Positions 56,630-64,000 of a stretch of 64,000 bases of DNA are shown piece after piece. Each line of letters begins with the position of its first letter. Position 1 is the first letter of the stretch. The notes beneath the pieces are model-generated. The model ran no database searches, was not told where the DNA came from, and saw nothing but the letters and a program-made list of their open reading frames with translations. The position numbers and the translations under genes are program-made. This stretch comes from Labilithrix sp. (lineage in GTDB: Bacteria > Myxococcota_A > Polyangia > Polyangiales > Polyangiaceae), in contig JAHBWD010000002.1 in the NCBI GenBank assembly GCA_019637175.1, positions 1 through 64,000 of the forward strand, in the 5' to 3' direction.

Positions 56630-58021
56630 TCAGCGTCGATGACGGCGGACCGCGTGCCCGAGCGCGAGCGCGAGGAAGCCCGCGCCGATCCCGAGCCAGA
56701 AGGGGCTCTGCGACTTGGCCTTGACGGTCGTGCAGGAGAACGACTCGCTGCCGCCGTTCGCGCGCGCCTGCGCTTCGCTGCGCGGCGCCTGGCCGATCGA
56801 GTTGCAGCCGTCCCACACCGGGCAGAGGGGCTCGCCGATCTCCTTGGAGAGCTGGCGGATGTTCGAGACGACCGCCTGATCTTGCGACGCGATCATGACG
56901 AGATCGGCGTCGAGCGCGGCGTGCGCGAGATCGGCGCGCAGACGGGTCGCGCGCACGGAGGCGGTCGGGATCCCGGAAAAGAGCGTGCTCATGTCCTCGC
57001 TGCGCACCTGCTGCGCCGTCTTGACGACGACGCCTTGCGCGTCGATGACGGGCAGATAAGCCTGCTGCGCCTGCGCTTCGGGATCGCTCGGCACCGCGCC
57101 GCCGCCGCCGAAATAGCCGTACTGCACGGCGTTCTCCAGCGTGCCGCGGTTGATGAGCGTCGAGCTCTCGAGCTCCCACGCGCGCCCGGCGCCCGCGGTC
57201 GCGCGCGCGGCGCGGAGCTCGGTGTAGTTGCTCTTGCCCTGCGTCCAGTCCCACGCGATCTCGGCGGTGGGGATGAAGAACGAGGGGAAGTTCTGGGGCT
57301 CGTAGCGGCCTTCGCCGATCACCCAGAGGCCGATGCCGACGACGGGGCCCGTGCCCGCCGCGACCATGCGGAGCGGCAAGACGACCGCGGGTCCCTTGGT
57401 GGTGACGCGCACGGGGCGCATGTCCTGCACGCCCTTGCCCGGGATCAGCTTGAGCGCGAGAAAGTCGAACTTCTCGGTGACGTACTGATTGACGACGGGC
57501 TGGACGTCGGCGGGGACGTTGAAGTTGTTCGTCGTGAGCCAGTTCTGGAGCGCCGCGGGATCGGTCGCCTTGAGCTGCACGGTCTCGTAGGGGCCGACCA
57601 CTTCGCGCTTCGTGACCGTGACGCCCCCTCCGCTCGCGTCCTCCGGCGCGGCGGAGCCGGCGAAGCCCGCGCTACGTTCGTCGCAGTTGGGGCGCGGCGG
57701 GCAGTTGAGCGGCGGCGCGTTGATCTGCGTCTGCGTCATCCCGTTCAGCGCTTCGAAGACCACGTCGGCGCTGAGCCCGACCTCGACGGTCCCGGAGACG
57801 GGGAGCACCCACGCGAACGCCGAAGGATCGCCCTGATAGCGGATCTGATCGTAGAGCGTCGACTGCTCCTTCGAGACGCTGAGGATCATCCGGTGGTCGG
57901 TCACGACGGTCGGATTCTCGGGCGGCGTGAAGCACCCTCCGCATGCGCGTGCGTCACCTTCGAAGGCGGCGAGCGCGGTGAGCGCGACGATCGATCCGGC
58001 CACTGACGCAGCGAGCTTCAT
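56630..58021 (-). CDS. DUF2330-domain exported protein, upstream copy
   Basis: 463 residues; ATG 58021 with a purine-rich GGGAGGAGAG before it. Signal peptide ending DARA, then the same ACGGCF, VSKEQSTLYDQI and AWVLPVSG motifs, and a C-terminal anchor (FWLGIGAGFLALALGHAV). It is highly similar to the copy at 55208 throughout, with a 71-bp stretch of identical DNA. First gene of the pair; a sigma-54-like site lies upstream at 58073. Confidence 0.9.
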   Translation of the reverse strand: MKLAASVAGSIVALTALAAFEGDARACGGCFTPPENPTVVTDHRMILSVSKEQSTLYDQIRYQGDPSAFAWVLPVSGTVEVGLSADVVFEALNGMTQTQINAPPLNCPPRPNCDERSAGFAGSAAPEDASGGGVTVTKREVVGPYETVQLKATDPAALQNWLTTNNFNVPADVQPVVNQYVTEKFDFLALKLIPGKGVQDMRPVRVTTKGPAVVLPLRMVAAGTGPVVGIGLWVIGEGRYEPQNFPSFFIPTAEIAWDWTQGKSNYTELRAARATAGAGRAWELESSTLINRGTLENAVQYGYFGGGGAVPSDPEAQAQQAYLPVIDAQGVVVKTAQQVRSEDMSTLFSGIPTASVRATRLRADLAHAALDADLVMIASQDQAVVSNIRQLSKEIGEPLCPVWDGCNSIGQAPRSEAQARANGGSESFSCTTVKAKSQSPFWLGIGAGFLALALGHAVRRHRR

Positions 58022-58072
58022 CGGCTCTCTCCTCCCTCTCCTGATCCTAGCCTCAGGGCAGGCGCTTCTTGC

Positions 58073-58088
58073 AGCATCACGCATGCCA
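58073..58088 (-). promoter_or_regulatory. Putative sigma-54-like site before the DUF2330 pair
   Basis: On the minus strand TGGCATGCGTGATGCT fits TGGCA-N7-TGC and starts transcription near 58062, giving a leader of about 41 nt with a strong ribosome-binding site. It shares the TGGCAT...ATGC form with the sites at 40588 and 49523. Confidence 0.5.
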
Positions 58089-58247
58089 TGGGGTGACGGC
58101 ATGGGTATCATTGAGTAATTCGCGAACGCGCCGCGACCCGCCGATCGGTGTCGGCCCAGCGTGGCACAGCCGGGCGAAGCTGCTGAACGCGCGTTTCCGT
58201 TTTTCTTGCCTCAGCGCGCAGGCGCGAGGTAGAAACGGCGCGCTTCA

Positions 58248-59663
58248 CTAGCTTGAGCTTCTACCCGCGGCGCGCACACCCTCCGGTGTCCGCGCCGCGC
58301 GCGTGTCCGGCGCGCGAAGCGCCGCCGCCGCGAGCAGGCAGAGCACCGGCGTCGCGACCACGTGATAGCGGTCTTCTCCGAAGAAGATCGCGTGCGCGAG
58401 CGCGGTGGTCGCGACGAGCGAGATCGCCATGAGCAGCGCCGGATGCGAGGGCGGCCGGCCCGGCAACGGAAGCCACGGCAGCGCGCACGCCACGAGCATG
58501 AGAGGCCAGAACGTCGGCGCGTTCGCCGAGAACGCCGCGTAGGCGGCGAGGCCGAGCGCGGCGAGGAGCGCGGTCTGCACCATCCCCTTCTTCGGCGCTC
58601 CCTTCTTCGGCAGGGCGAGCGCGATGAACGCGAGCGGAGACGCCGCGACGAAGAGGCGGTGCAGCGCCGTGAGGATCCCGCGCGCGGCGACGCGCCGGTC
58701 TTCGGGCCACGCCGCGGGCCTCGCCTCGCGGAGGTACTCGACGGCGAACGACTCGTGATCGAACGTGTACGCGAGCTTCGCGGGAACCAGCGCGAGCCAC
58801 CTGCCCGGCGCGGCCTCGATGTGATCGAGGCCGTACGCGAGCCAGCAGCGATCCTGCTGGACCTGCCCGGTCACCTCGCGACAGCCGTCTTCACTTCGAA
58901 GCGTTTCGAACCTGCCGGTCGCGCGCGGGAAGCTCCCGATCGCGAGGTTCCATCCCGCGTTGGTGCTCACGAGGGCGCATCCGTCCATCACGCGGCAGTT
59001 GCGCGCCGTCCACGGCGACACGGTCACCACCGCGACGACGCACGCCGCGATCGCGAGGCCCACGCGCGCTCTCGTGGTCGATCGCACCGCCAGCGCGAGG
59101 AAGGGCGCGCAGAGGAGCCCCTGCGGGCGCACGAGCGCCGCCACGCCCATCACGACCGCGCCAAAGGCGACGCCGCGCGCCCCGCCGATCTTCAGCGCGA
59201 CGAGGAACGACGCCAACACGAGCAGCGCCGAGAGCGGCTCGCTCATCGAGAGCGCGCTGTAGAGCACGAGCCCCGGGTGCGCCGCGACGAGCGCGCCGGC
59301 GAGCTTGGCGCGCTTCTCCGAGAGCGCCTCTCGCGCGAGCAGGTACGTCACGACGCCGAGCATCGCGCCGACGATCCCGTTGGCGACGTGCGCCACGCCC
59401 TGGTCCGCGCCGAAGAGGCGATAGAAGAGCGCGAGGTACGCGCTGTATCCGACCGGGTAGTGACACCACGGATGAAAGACGCTGACGCCGTCGCGCACGA
59501 TGTCGTCGCCGTAGCCGAAGCCGCCCGCGATGCGGCGCGCGCCGAAGTCGTAGTAGTGCCCGTCCCACACCGGCTCGGCCGCGAGCGCGAACGAGGCGAC
59601 GAGGCGGAGCGCGAGGCCGAGGGCGAACAGGACGACGGCGAATCGCGTCGGGTCGCGCCTCAT
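58248..59663 (-). CDS. Membrane glycosyltransferase (GT39/ArnT-like)
   Basis: 471 residues with about 11 membrane helices. An early periplasmic loop has the acidic AEPVWDGHYYDFGARRIAGG, the position of the catalytic Asp in dolichyl/undecaprenyl-phosphate mannosyl and aminoarabinosyl transferases (GT-C). Predicted to move a sugar from a polyprenyl carrier onto protein or lipid. The start overlaps the MinD-J-HTH stop by 1 nt. Confidence 0.85.
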   Translation of the reverse strand: MRRDPTRFAVVLFALGLALRLVASFALAAEPVWDGHYYDFGARRIAGGFGYGDDIVRDGVSVFHPWCHYPVGYSAYLALFYRLFGADQGVAHVANGIVGAMLGVVTYLLAREALSEKRAKLAGALVAAHPGLVLYSALSMSEPLSALLVLASFLVALKIGGARGVAFGAVVMGVAALVRPQGLLCAPFLALAVRSTTRARVGLAIAACVVAVVTVSPWTARNCRVMDGCALVSTNAGWNLAIGSFPRATGRFETLRSEDGCREVTGQVQQDRCWLAYGLDHIEAAPGRWLALVPAKLAYTFDHESFAVEYLREARPAAWPEDRRVAARGILTALHRLFVAASPLAFIALALPKKGAPKKGMVQTALLAALGLAAYAAFSANAPTFWPLMLVACALPWLPLPGRPPSHPALLMAISLVATTALAHAIFFGEDRYHVVATPVLCLLAAAALRAPDTRAARTPEGVRAAGRSSS

Positions 59664-61249
59664 CAAGACGCGTTCTTCTCCCTCATCCGCCGCAGGTACG
59701 TCCGCTGGACCTGCGCCGGATCGAGCCGCAGGTACTTCGCGAGCTCGGTCACGAAGCCCCGCACGTACACGATCGCGGGGAGGTGGTCGTACGTCTCTTC
59801 TTCGAGCGCGACGAGGTGCGCCTTCGAGATCTTCGTTCGCGAGCTGATCTCGACGAGCTCGATGCCCTGCGACTCGCGGACCTTGCGGAGCAGCGGCCCG
59901 GTGAACTCGGTGTCGGGGCCGATCTCGCGCGCGAGCTCGCTCTGGAGCATGAGCTGCTCGGCCGCGAGCGCCGGACGCGGGATCGAGCTCGCGTCCGTCG
60001 AGCCGGGCGCGTCGGGCTCGGCGAACATGGAGAGGTCGTAGGCGCGGCGTCGCACCGGATCGAGGAGCGTGTCGTGCGCCTCGTCGACGCGCGCCTGCGC
60101 GCCGCCGAGCGCCGCTTCGTCGAGCAGCGACGTCGTCGCGAGGCCGCCGGTCGCGTAGATCTCGCGCTGGCGCTTGAAGGCCCGGCGGATCTCCTCGTCG
60201 CTCGACGATCGGCCGATGCCGAGGACGGCGTAGTGATCGGGCGCCTCGAGGACGCCCGAAGGCCCGAGCCCGGGATCGACCTCGGTGCGCTCGACCTTCG
60301 CGGCGGTGAGCGCGACGACGCGGCGCGCGATGCGCTCGATGTTGCGCGCGGCCTTCGAAGTCGGGCTGTCGACGAGCAGCGGCTTTCGACGACGCACGGA
60401 GAGCCACACGGTGTCGTCGTTCTCGACCCAGCCGAGCTCGTCGAGCGCGACGCCGTAGTGACGGCGGCACAGCGTGCTCATCGAGGTCGCGAGCTCGAGA
60501 TCGGTGCGCACGCGCGTCTGGTTCACCGCCAGATACAGGCGCACCCGCTGCGCCTCCGACCACGCGAGATCGGCGAGGCCGCGATCGATCTTCGAGAGCG
60601 CGCGGATCAGCTCGAGCGGCGAAGGGAGCCGGCCGATCTCCTTGATCGCGCGATCGACGAGCCCGAGGCGAAAGCGATCCTTGACGAGCGATCGACGGAG
60701 GCGCCGGCGGTACGCCGCGCGCACGAAGCGGTAGGTCGCCTCGATCGCGGGAGGCTCGGGCACCGTCACGCAGATCGCGAAGTCGGCGGCGAGCATCACG
60801 TCGAGCGGCAGGTGCGCGTAGCCGGGCCCGACGTCGATCACGAGGTAATCGGTGGGGAGCTGGCGGAGGCGCGCGAGCCATCGGCTCTTGCGCCCGGCGC
60901 GGAGCTGGAGCGGCGGCTCGATCGCGTCGTGCGGTCCGGGGAGGATCGAGAGGCCGGGCACGCTCGTGGGGATCACGAACTTCGCGAGCTCGTCGGGCCC
61001 GCCGTCGACCGGCGGCGGCTGCGCGAGCGCGTCGAGCCCGAACTGCGTGTGGAGGTTCGCGCCCGTCGGATCGCAGTCGACGAGCGTGACGCTCTTTCCG
61101 AGCTGCGCGAAGTACACCGCGAGGTTCTGCGCGATGAGGCTCTTGCCGACGCCGCCTCGGCCCCCGCCGACCGCGAGGAGACGCCGCGCGCCGCGTACCC
61201 CCTCCAGATGATCGAGCTCCACCGAGGGCGGCGGCACGCTTTCGGTCAC
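59663..61249 (-). CDS. MinD/ParA-type ATPase fused to J-like and HTH domains
   Basis: 528 residues from GTG. ATPase ~20-320 with deviant Walker A GGRGGVGKS (29-37), TLVDCDPTGANLH and VIDVGPGYAHLPLD. A J-like domain ~335-395 (HYAVLGIGRSSSDEEIRRAFKRQREIY) lacks the HPD tripeptide needed to stimulate Hsp70. A RodZ-like HTH follows (~455-520, LRKVRESQGIELVEISSRTKISKAHLVALEEE). No membrane segment. Probably a positioning or scaffold protein linked to the PilZ-REC regulator (overlap 4 nt). Confidence 0.85.
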   Translation of the reverse strand: MTESVPPPSVELDHLEGVRGARRLLAVGGGRGGVGKSLIAQNLAVYFAQLGKSVTLVDCDPTGANLHTQFGLDALAQPPPVDGGPDELAKFVIPTSVPGLSILPGPHDAIEPPLQLRAGRKSRWLARLRQLPTDYLVIDVGPGYAHLPLDVMLAADFAICVTVPEPPAIEATYRFVRAAYRRRLRRSLVKDRFRLGLVDRAIKEIGRLPSPLELIRALSKIDRGLADLAWSEAQRVRLYLAVNQTRVRTDLELATSMSTLCRRHYGVALDELGWVENDDTVWLSVRRRKPLLVDSPTSKAARNIERIARRVVALTAAKVERTEVDPGLGPSGVLEAPDHYAVLGIGRSSSDEEIRRAFKRQREIYATGGLATTSLLDEAALGGAQARVDEAHDTLLDPVRRRAYDLSMFAEPDAPGSTDASSIPRPALAAEQLMLQSELAREIGPDTEFTGPLLRKVRESQGIELVEISSRTKISKAHLVALEEETYDHLPAIVYVRGFVTELAKYLRLDPAQVQRTYLRRMREKNAS

Positions 61250-62055
61250 GGAACGCGGCCTCCGGAGCTCGCGACGCGCGCGATGCGCGCGCGCCGGAGG
61301 AGCCCGAAGATGCGCGCGCCGAGCTCGGGCGCGCGGAAGGGCTTCGGGAGGAAGTCGTCGGCGCCGCTCGCGAACGCCTCGACGACGTCGCGCGACGACG
61401 GCCGATCGGAGAGGAAGAGGACGGGCAGCGGCGCGCGGACCGGGTCTTTGCGGAGGCCGCGCACGAAGTCGAGCGGCTCCATGCCTTCGGCGTGGAAGTC
61501 GAGGACGAGCGCGTCGAACGACGCTTCACCCATGCGCACGGACGCCTGCGCCGCGGTCGCGACGACCTCGACCGCGAGACCGATGTCGGCGAGCATCCGC
61601 CGGACCTCGTCGCGCGTGCGATCGTCGTCGTCGACGAGCAAGACGCGCGCGCCGACGGGCATGCGCACGGACTCCATGGCGCTCGACGGAGGGATCTCGC
61701 TCATCGGCCCGATGGCATCGACCGTCGAAGGAGGCAGCGACGTACCGGCCGCGGCGATGCGGCCCGAAGACGCCACGGGCTTCGCGGCGCGCATGTGCTC
61801 GCTGCGCGCCGCGACGAACGCGAGGAGCCGATCCCAGTCGCGCCGTTCGAACGAGAGGTGGGTGTCGCCCGCGGCGCGGACGCCGCGCGCCGCAGCTGCG
61901 GTCGCGCGCCGCCGCGAGCCGATCTCGAAGGTCGCGAGGACCCACTCGCCGTCGGCGACCGTCTCGCCGTCCGGCAGCGCGAGCGCGCCCTGCGCATCCC
62001 CGAGCGCCACGGAGAAGGCGGTGATGTCTTCGAATCGAAAGACAACGCTGCGCAC
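61246..62055 (-). CDS. PilZ-like / receiver-domain regulator
   Basis: 269 residues from GTG 62055 (in-frame ATGs further upstream lack support). Residues 1-90 resemble PilZ (LPDGETVADGEWVLATFEIGSRRRATAAAARG). A linker follows, then a receiver domain from ~135: VLLVDDDDR, acceptor D186 (ALVLDF), and FLPKPF with K238. The order PilZ-REC suggests cyclic di-GMP and phosphorylation both feed one protein. First gene of the MinD-glycosyltransferase operon. Confidence 0.82.
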   Translation of the reverse strand: MRSVVFRFEDITAFSVALGDAQGALALPDGETVADGEWVLATFEIGSRRRATAAAARGVRAAGDTHLSFERRDWDRLLAFVAARSEHMRAAKPVASSGRIAAAGTSLPPSTVDAIGPMSEIPPSSAMESVRMPVGARVLLVDDDDRTRDEVRRMLADIGLAVEVVATAAQASVRMGEASFDALVLDFHAEGMEPLDFVRGLRKDPVRAPLPVLFLSDRPSSRDVVEAFASGADDFLPKPFRAPELGARIFGLLRRARIARVASSGGRVP

Positions 62056-62144
62056 GGTGGGGCAATGTCTAGCCGCATGCGGCCCGCTGCGCAAAGTGCC
62101 TGAGGATCGCTGGGGCCAATGGTGGTAAGCTCGCGCCCGCTCGC

Positions 62145-63110
62145 ATGGCCATGAAAGCGCTAGCAATCGGAATCGTTGGCCTTTTGAGCGTCTCCGGCTC
62201 GACGTGCGGCAAGTCGACGGCGGAGGACGTGACGAAGGAGAAGCCCACCCCCGACGTCGTCCTCGAAGGGGTCGACACCGGCGGCCTCACCCCGCGCGAG
62301 AAGAAGGAGTGGAGCCAGTACGTCTCCGAGTTCCTCTCCCCGTGCCAGAACGTGCCCGTGTCGATCGCGCAGTGCGTCCAGGAGAAGCGCGCGTGCTCGA
62401 AGTGCACCCCGGCGGCGAAGTTCGTCCTCCGCGGCGTGAAAGACGGCATGACGCGCGAGCAGGTCGAGAAGAGCTACAAGAACCGCTTCGACGCGGACAA
62501 GGTGAAGAACGTCCCCATCGACGGCTCGCCCGTGAAGGGCCCCGAGGGCGCGGCGATCACGATCGTCGAGTTCGCCGACTTCGAATGCCCCCACTGCGCC
62601 GAGGTCGCGCCGCTGCTCGACAAGACGGTCGAAGCGAAGAAGAACGACGTCCGCCTCGTCTTCAAGTTCTATCCGCTCCCGAGCCACCCGCACGCCGACG
62701 CGGCCGCGCGCGCCGCGGTCGCGGCGATGAACCAGGGCAAGTTCTGGGAGATGCACCACGCGCTCTTCACCAACCAGCGCCACCTCGAGCAGACGGATCT
62801 CGACAGCTACGCCAAGGGCCTCGGCATGGACGTGTCGCGCTTCCACGCCGACATGCAGTCGCCGCAGACGACCGAGCGCATCGCCAAAGACAAGAAGCTC
62901 GGCGAAGATCTCCAGATCGGGGGAACGCCCACGATCTTCGTCAACGGCCGCCTCTTCGACGGCCACCAAGACATGAACGACTGGATCGCCCTCGAGCTCT
63001 CCACGATGGGCGCGTCGTCGCCTCCTCCGAGCGCGGCGGACGCGGGCAGCACACTCGGCGTGGCGACCGGCGACGCGGGGAAACCTCCGGCGGACGCAGG
63101 GAAGAAGTGA
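62145..63110 (+). CDS. DsbA-like thioredoxin-domain lipoprotein
   Basis: 321 residues. Signal peptide with lipobox-like GSTC (Cys21). A helical, cysteine-containing segment (~45-110: PCQNVPVSIAQCVQEKRACSKC) precedes the thioredoxin fold with C148-P-H-C151 and a cis-Pro loop GGTPTIFVNG. C-terminal tail is Ser/Gly/Ala/Pro-rich. Expected to make or exchange disulfides outside the cytoplasm. Its stop overlaps the exonuclease start by 4 nt. Confidence 0.9.
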   Translation: MAMKALAIGIVGLLSVSGSTCGKSTAEDVTKEKPTPDVVLEGVDTGGLTPREKKEWSQYVSEFLSPCQNVPVSIAQCVQEKRACSKCTPAAKFVLRGVKDGMTREQVEKSYKNRFDADKVKNVPIDGSPVKGPEGAAITIVEFADFECPHCAEVAPLLDKTVEAKKNDVRLVFKFYPLPSHPHADAAARAAVAAMNQGKFWEMHHALFTNQRHLEQTDLDSYAKGLGMDVSRFHADMQSPQTTERIAKDKKLGEDLQIGGTPTIFVNGRLFDGHQDMNDWIALELSTMGASSPPPSAADAGSTLGVATGDAGKPPADAGKK

Positions 63111-63850
63111 GCCGCCTCGGCGCGGACAGCGGTTGCGGCTGCTTTCCGACCGGCCGGCACTATCCCGGCATCGCGCACCTCCTCAAGGTCACGATCCGCG
63201 GCCTCGCCGAGGGCTTCGCGCCCGACGCCGCGTGGCACGAGATCGACGTCGCGCTCCTCGACGTCGAGACGACGGGGCGCGACGCCTCGGTCGATCGCGT
63301 CGTCGAGCTCGGCATCGCCGTCGGCCGGCGCGGCGAGATCGTCGCGCGCTACAACTGGCTCATCGATCCCGGCATCCCGATCCCCGCCGAGGTCTCGGCC
63401 ATCCACCACATCACCGACGACATGGTCGCGGGCAAGCCGAAGTTCGAGGCGGTCGCGCCCGAGATCGCGCAGGCGCTCCGCGGCTGCGTCCCCGCCGCGT
63501 ACAACGCGCTCTTCGACCGCGCGTTCCTCATGAGCGAGTTCTCGCGCGCGAAGACCTCGGGCGAGGGCGTGCCCGCGCTCACGCGCGAGGTCGAGTGGAT
63601 CGACCCGCTCGTGTGGGCCCGCGACATCCAGGAGAACGAGAAGTCGCGCGCGCTCGGCGACGTCGCGGCCCGCCTCGGCGTCGAGCTCGAGAAGGCGCAC
63701 CGCGCGCAAGACGACGCGGAGGCCGCGCTCCGCGTCCTCTACGCCCTCGGCCGCGACGCGCGCGTGCCTCGCGCGTACGGCGCGATGATCCAGGAGCAGC
63801 GCCGCCTCGCCGGCGTCCAGGCCGACGCCCGCCGCATGTGGCGGAGCTGA
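63107..63850 (+). CDS. DEDDh 3'-5' exonuclease (DnaQ-like)
   Basis: 247 residues from GTG. D52-V-E54-T-T-G, YNWLIDPGIPIPAEVSAIHHIT (Exo-II surroundings), and H198...D203 near the end are the exonuclease signatures. The first ~45 residues, with CGCFP, are an odd cysteine-containing extension. Similar to epsilon-subunit nucleases; cytosolic proofreading or repair. Confidence 0.9.
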   Translation: MSRLGADSGCGCFPTGRHYPGIAHLLKVTIRGLAEGFAPDAAWHEIDVALLDVETTGRDASVDRVVELGIAVGRRGEIVARYNWLIDPGIPIPAEVSAIHHITDDMVAGKPKFEAVAPEIAQALRGCVPAAYNALFDRAFLMSEFSRAKTSGEGVPALTREVEWIDPLVWARDIQENEKSRALGDVAARLGVELEKAHRAQDDAEAALRVLYALGRDARVPRAYGAMIQEQRRLAGVQADARRMWRS

Positions 63851-63900
63851 CGCGAAGCCGCGTGCGCGGGCGGCGCGAAGCGTACGCGGCATGATGGTTG

Positions 63901-63915
63901 AGTGGTTGAACCACT
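63901..63915. promoter_or_regulatory. Perfect 15-bp palindrome
   Basis: AGTGGTTGAACCACT: seven paired bases each side of one centre base. It lies between the exonuclease and the possible next gene, about 25-55 bp before its candidate starts. Probably an operator for a dimeric regulator. Confidence 0.4.
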
Positions 63916-63971
63916 TTCGAGCCCTCTCGCGGGGTTGGCTCATGGCTCGTCGGTTGCTTCGACCGCGACCG

Positions 63972-64000
63972 ATGAAGTCTCTTCTTGGCTCGGTCGCGGC
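63972..64000 (+). CDS. Possible start of a further gene (cut by window end)
   Basis: From ATG 63972 the frame reads MKSLLGSVA to the window edge, like the beginning of a signal peptide. An in-frame ATG at 63942 (MARRLLRPRP) is another possible start. No clear ribosome-binding site can be named. Only nine codons are visible. Confidence 0.25.

Overview
The window is about 70% G+C and reads as chromosomal DNA of a myxobacterium (Myxococcota, probably Polyangia; inferred from gene content, not from a marker gene). The evidence is the many lipoproteins with lipoboxes, three sigma-54 enhancer-binding proteins (two with FHA domains), Ser/Thr kinases (one fused to an FGE-sulfatase domain), a GGDEF response regulator, TPR/TM proteins, glycine-rich lipoproteins and DUF2330 proteins. 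Genes are tightly packed. Many neighbours overlap by 4 nt (ATGA/GTGA), and GTG starts are common.

Layout. 1-2404: the end of an integrative element (hypothetical gene, small ribbon-helix-helix protein, tyrosine recombinase) whose integrase gene stops one base before the 3' end of a tRNA-Ser(CGA) gene, the likely attachment site. 2537-9975: lipoprotein, TPR/sigma-54 regulator, degenerate ABC-type ATPase, conserved unknown, glutamate 5-kinase (proB), cyclic-nucleotide-binding protein. 9978-16588: two large secreted lipoproteins combining c-type heme motifs with a beta-propeller-like region, related to the hydrazine-synthase-alpha-like family, plus a HEAT-repeat protein. 16920-21758: secreted protease, GH43-like propeller lipoprotein and small lipoproteins. 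21765-27088: one probable operon of thiolase, DnaQ/WYL fusion, aspartic-protease-like lipoprotein, coaD, purine nucleoside phosphorylase and cytidine deaminase. 27139-34100: aldo/keto reductase, 3-hydroxyacyl-CoA dehydrogenase, diguanylate cyclase, and an M20 dipeptidase operon that includes a phosphohistidine-domain protein lacking its histidine.

34186-53469 is the most interesting region. A four-gene minus-strand operon (TolC-like, HlyD-like, C39-peptidase ABC exporter, second adaptor) is a complete type I secretion system with a double-glycine leader peptidase. About 9 kb away lie two proteins that begin with good double-glycine leaders: a 445-aa protein with nonapeptide and 31-aa repeats, and a 117-aa acidic protein. 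Between them are two convergent modules, each pairing a Ser/Thr kinase with an FHA/sigma-54 activator. Near-identical -24/-12 (sigma-54-type) sites stand before the TolC gene, before the 445-aa leader protein and before the following gene set. My inference is a kinase/FHA/sigma-54-controlled secretion system for large double-glycine-leader proteins.

54042-64000: ruvA with a heme-motif lipoprotein, a tandem pair of DUF2330 proteins with a further sigma-54-like site, an operon of PilZ-like/receiver protein, MinD-J-HTH fusion and membrane glycosyltransferase, then a DsbA-like lipoprotein and a DEDDh exonuclease. The last 60 bases may hold the start of another gene.
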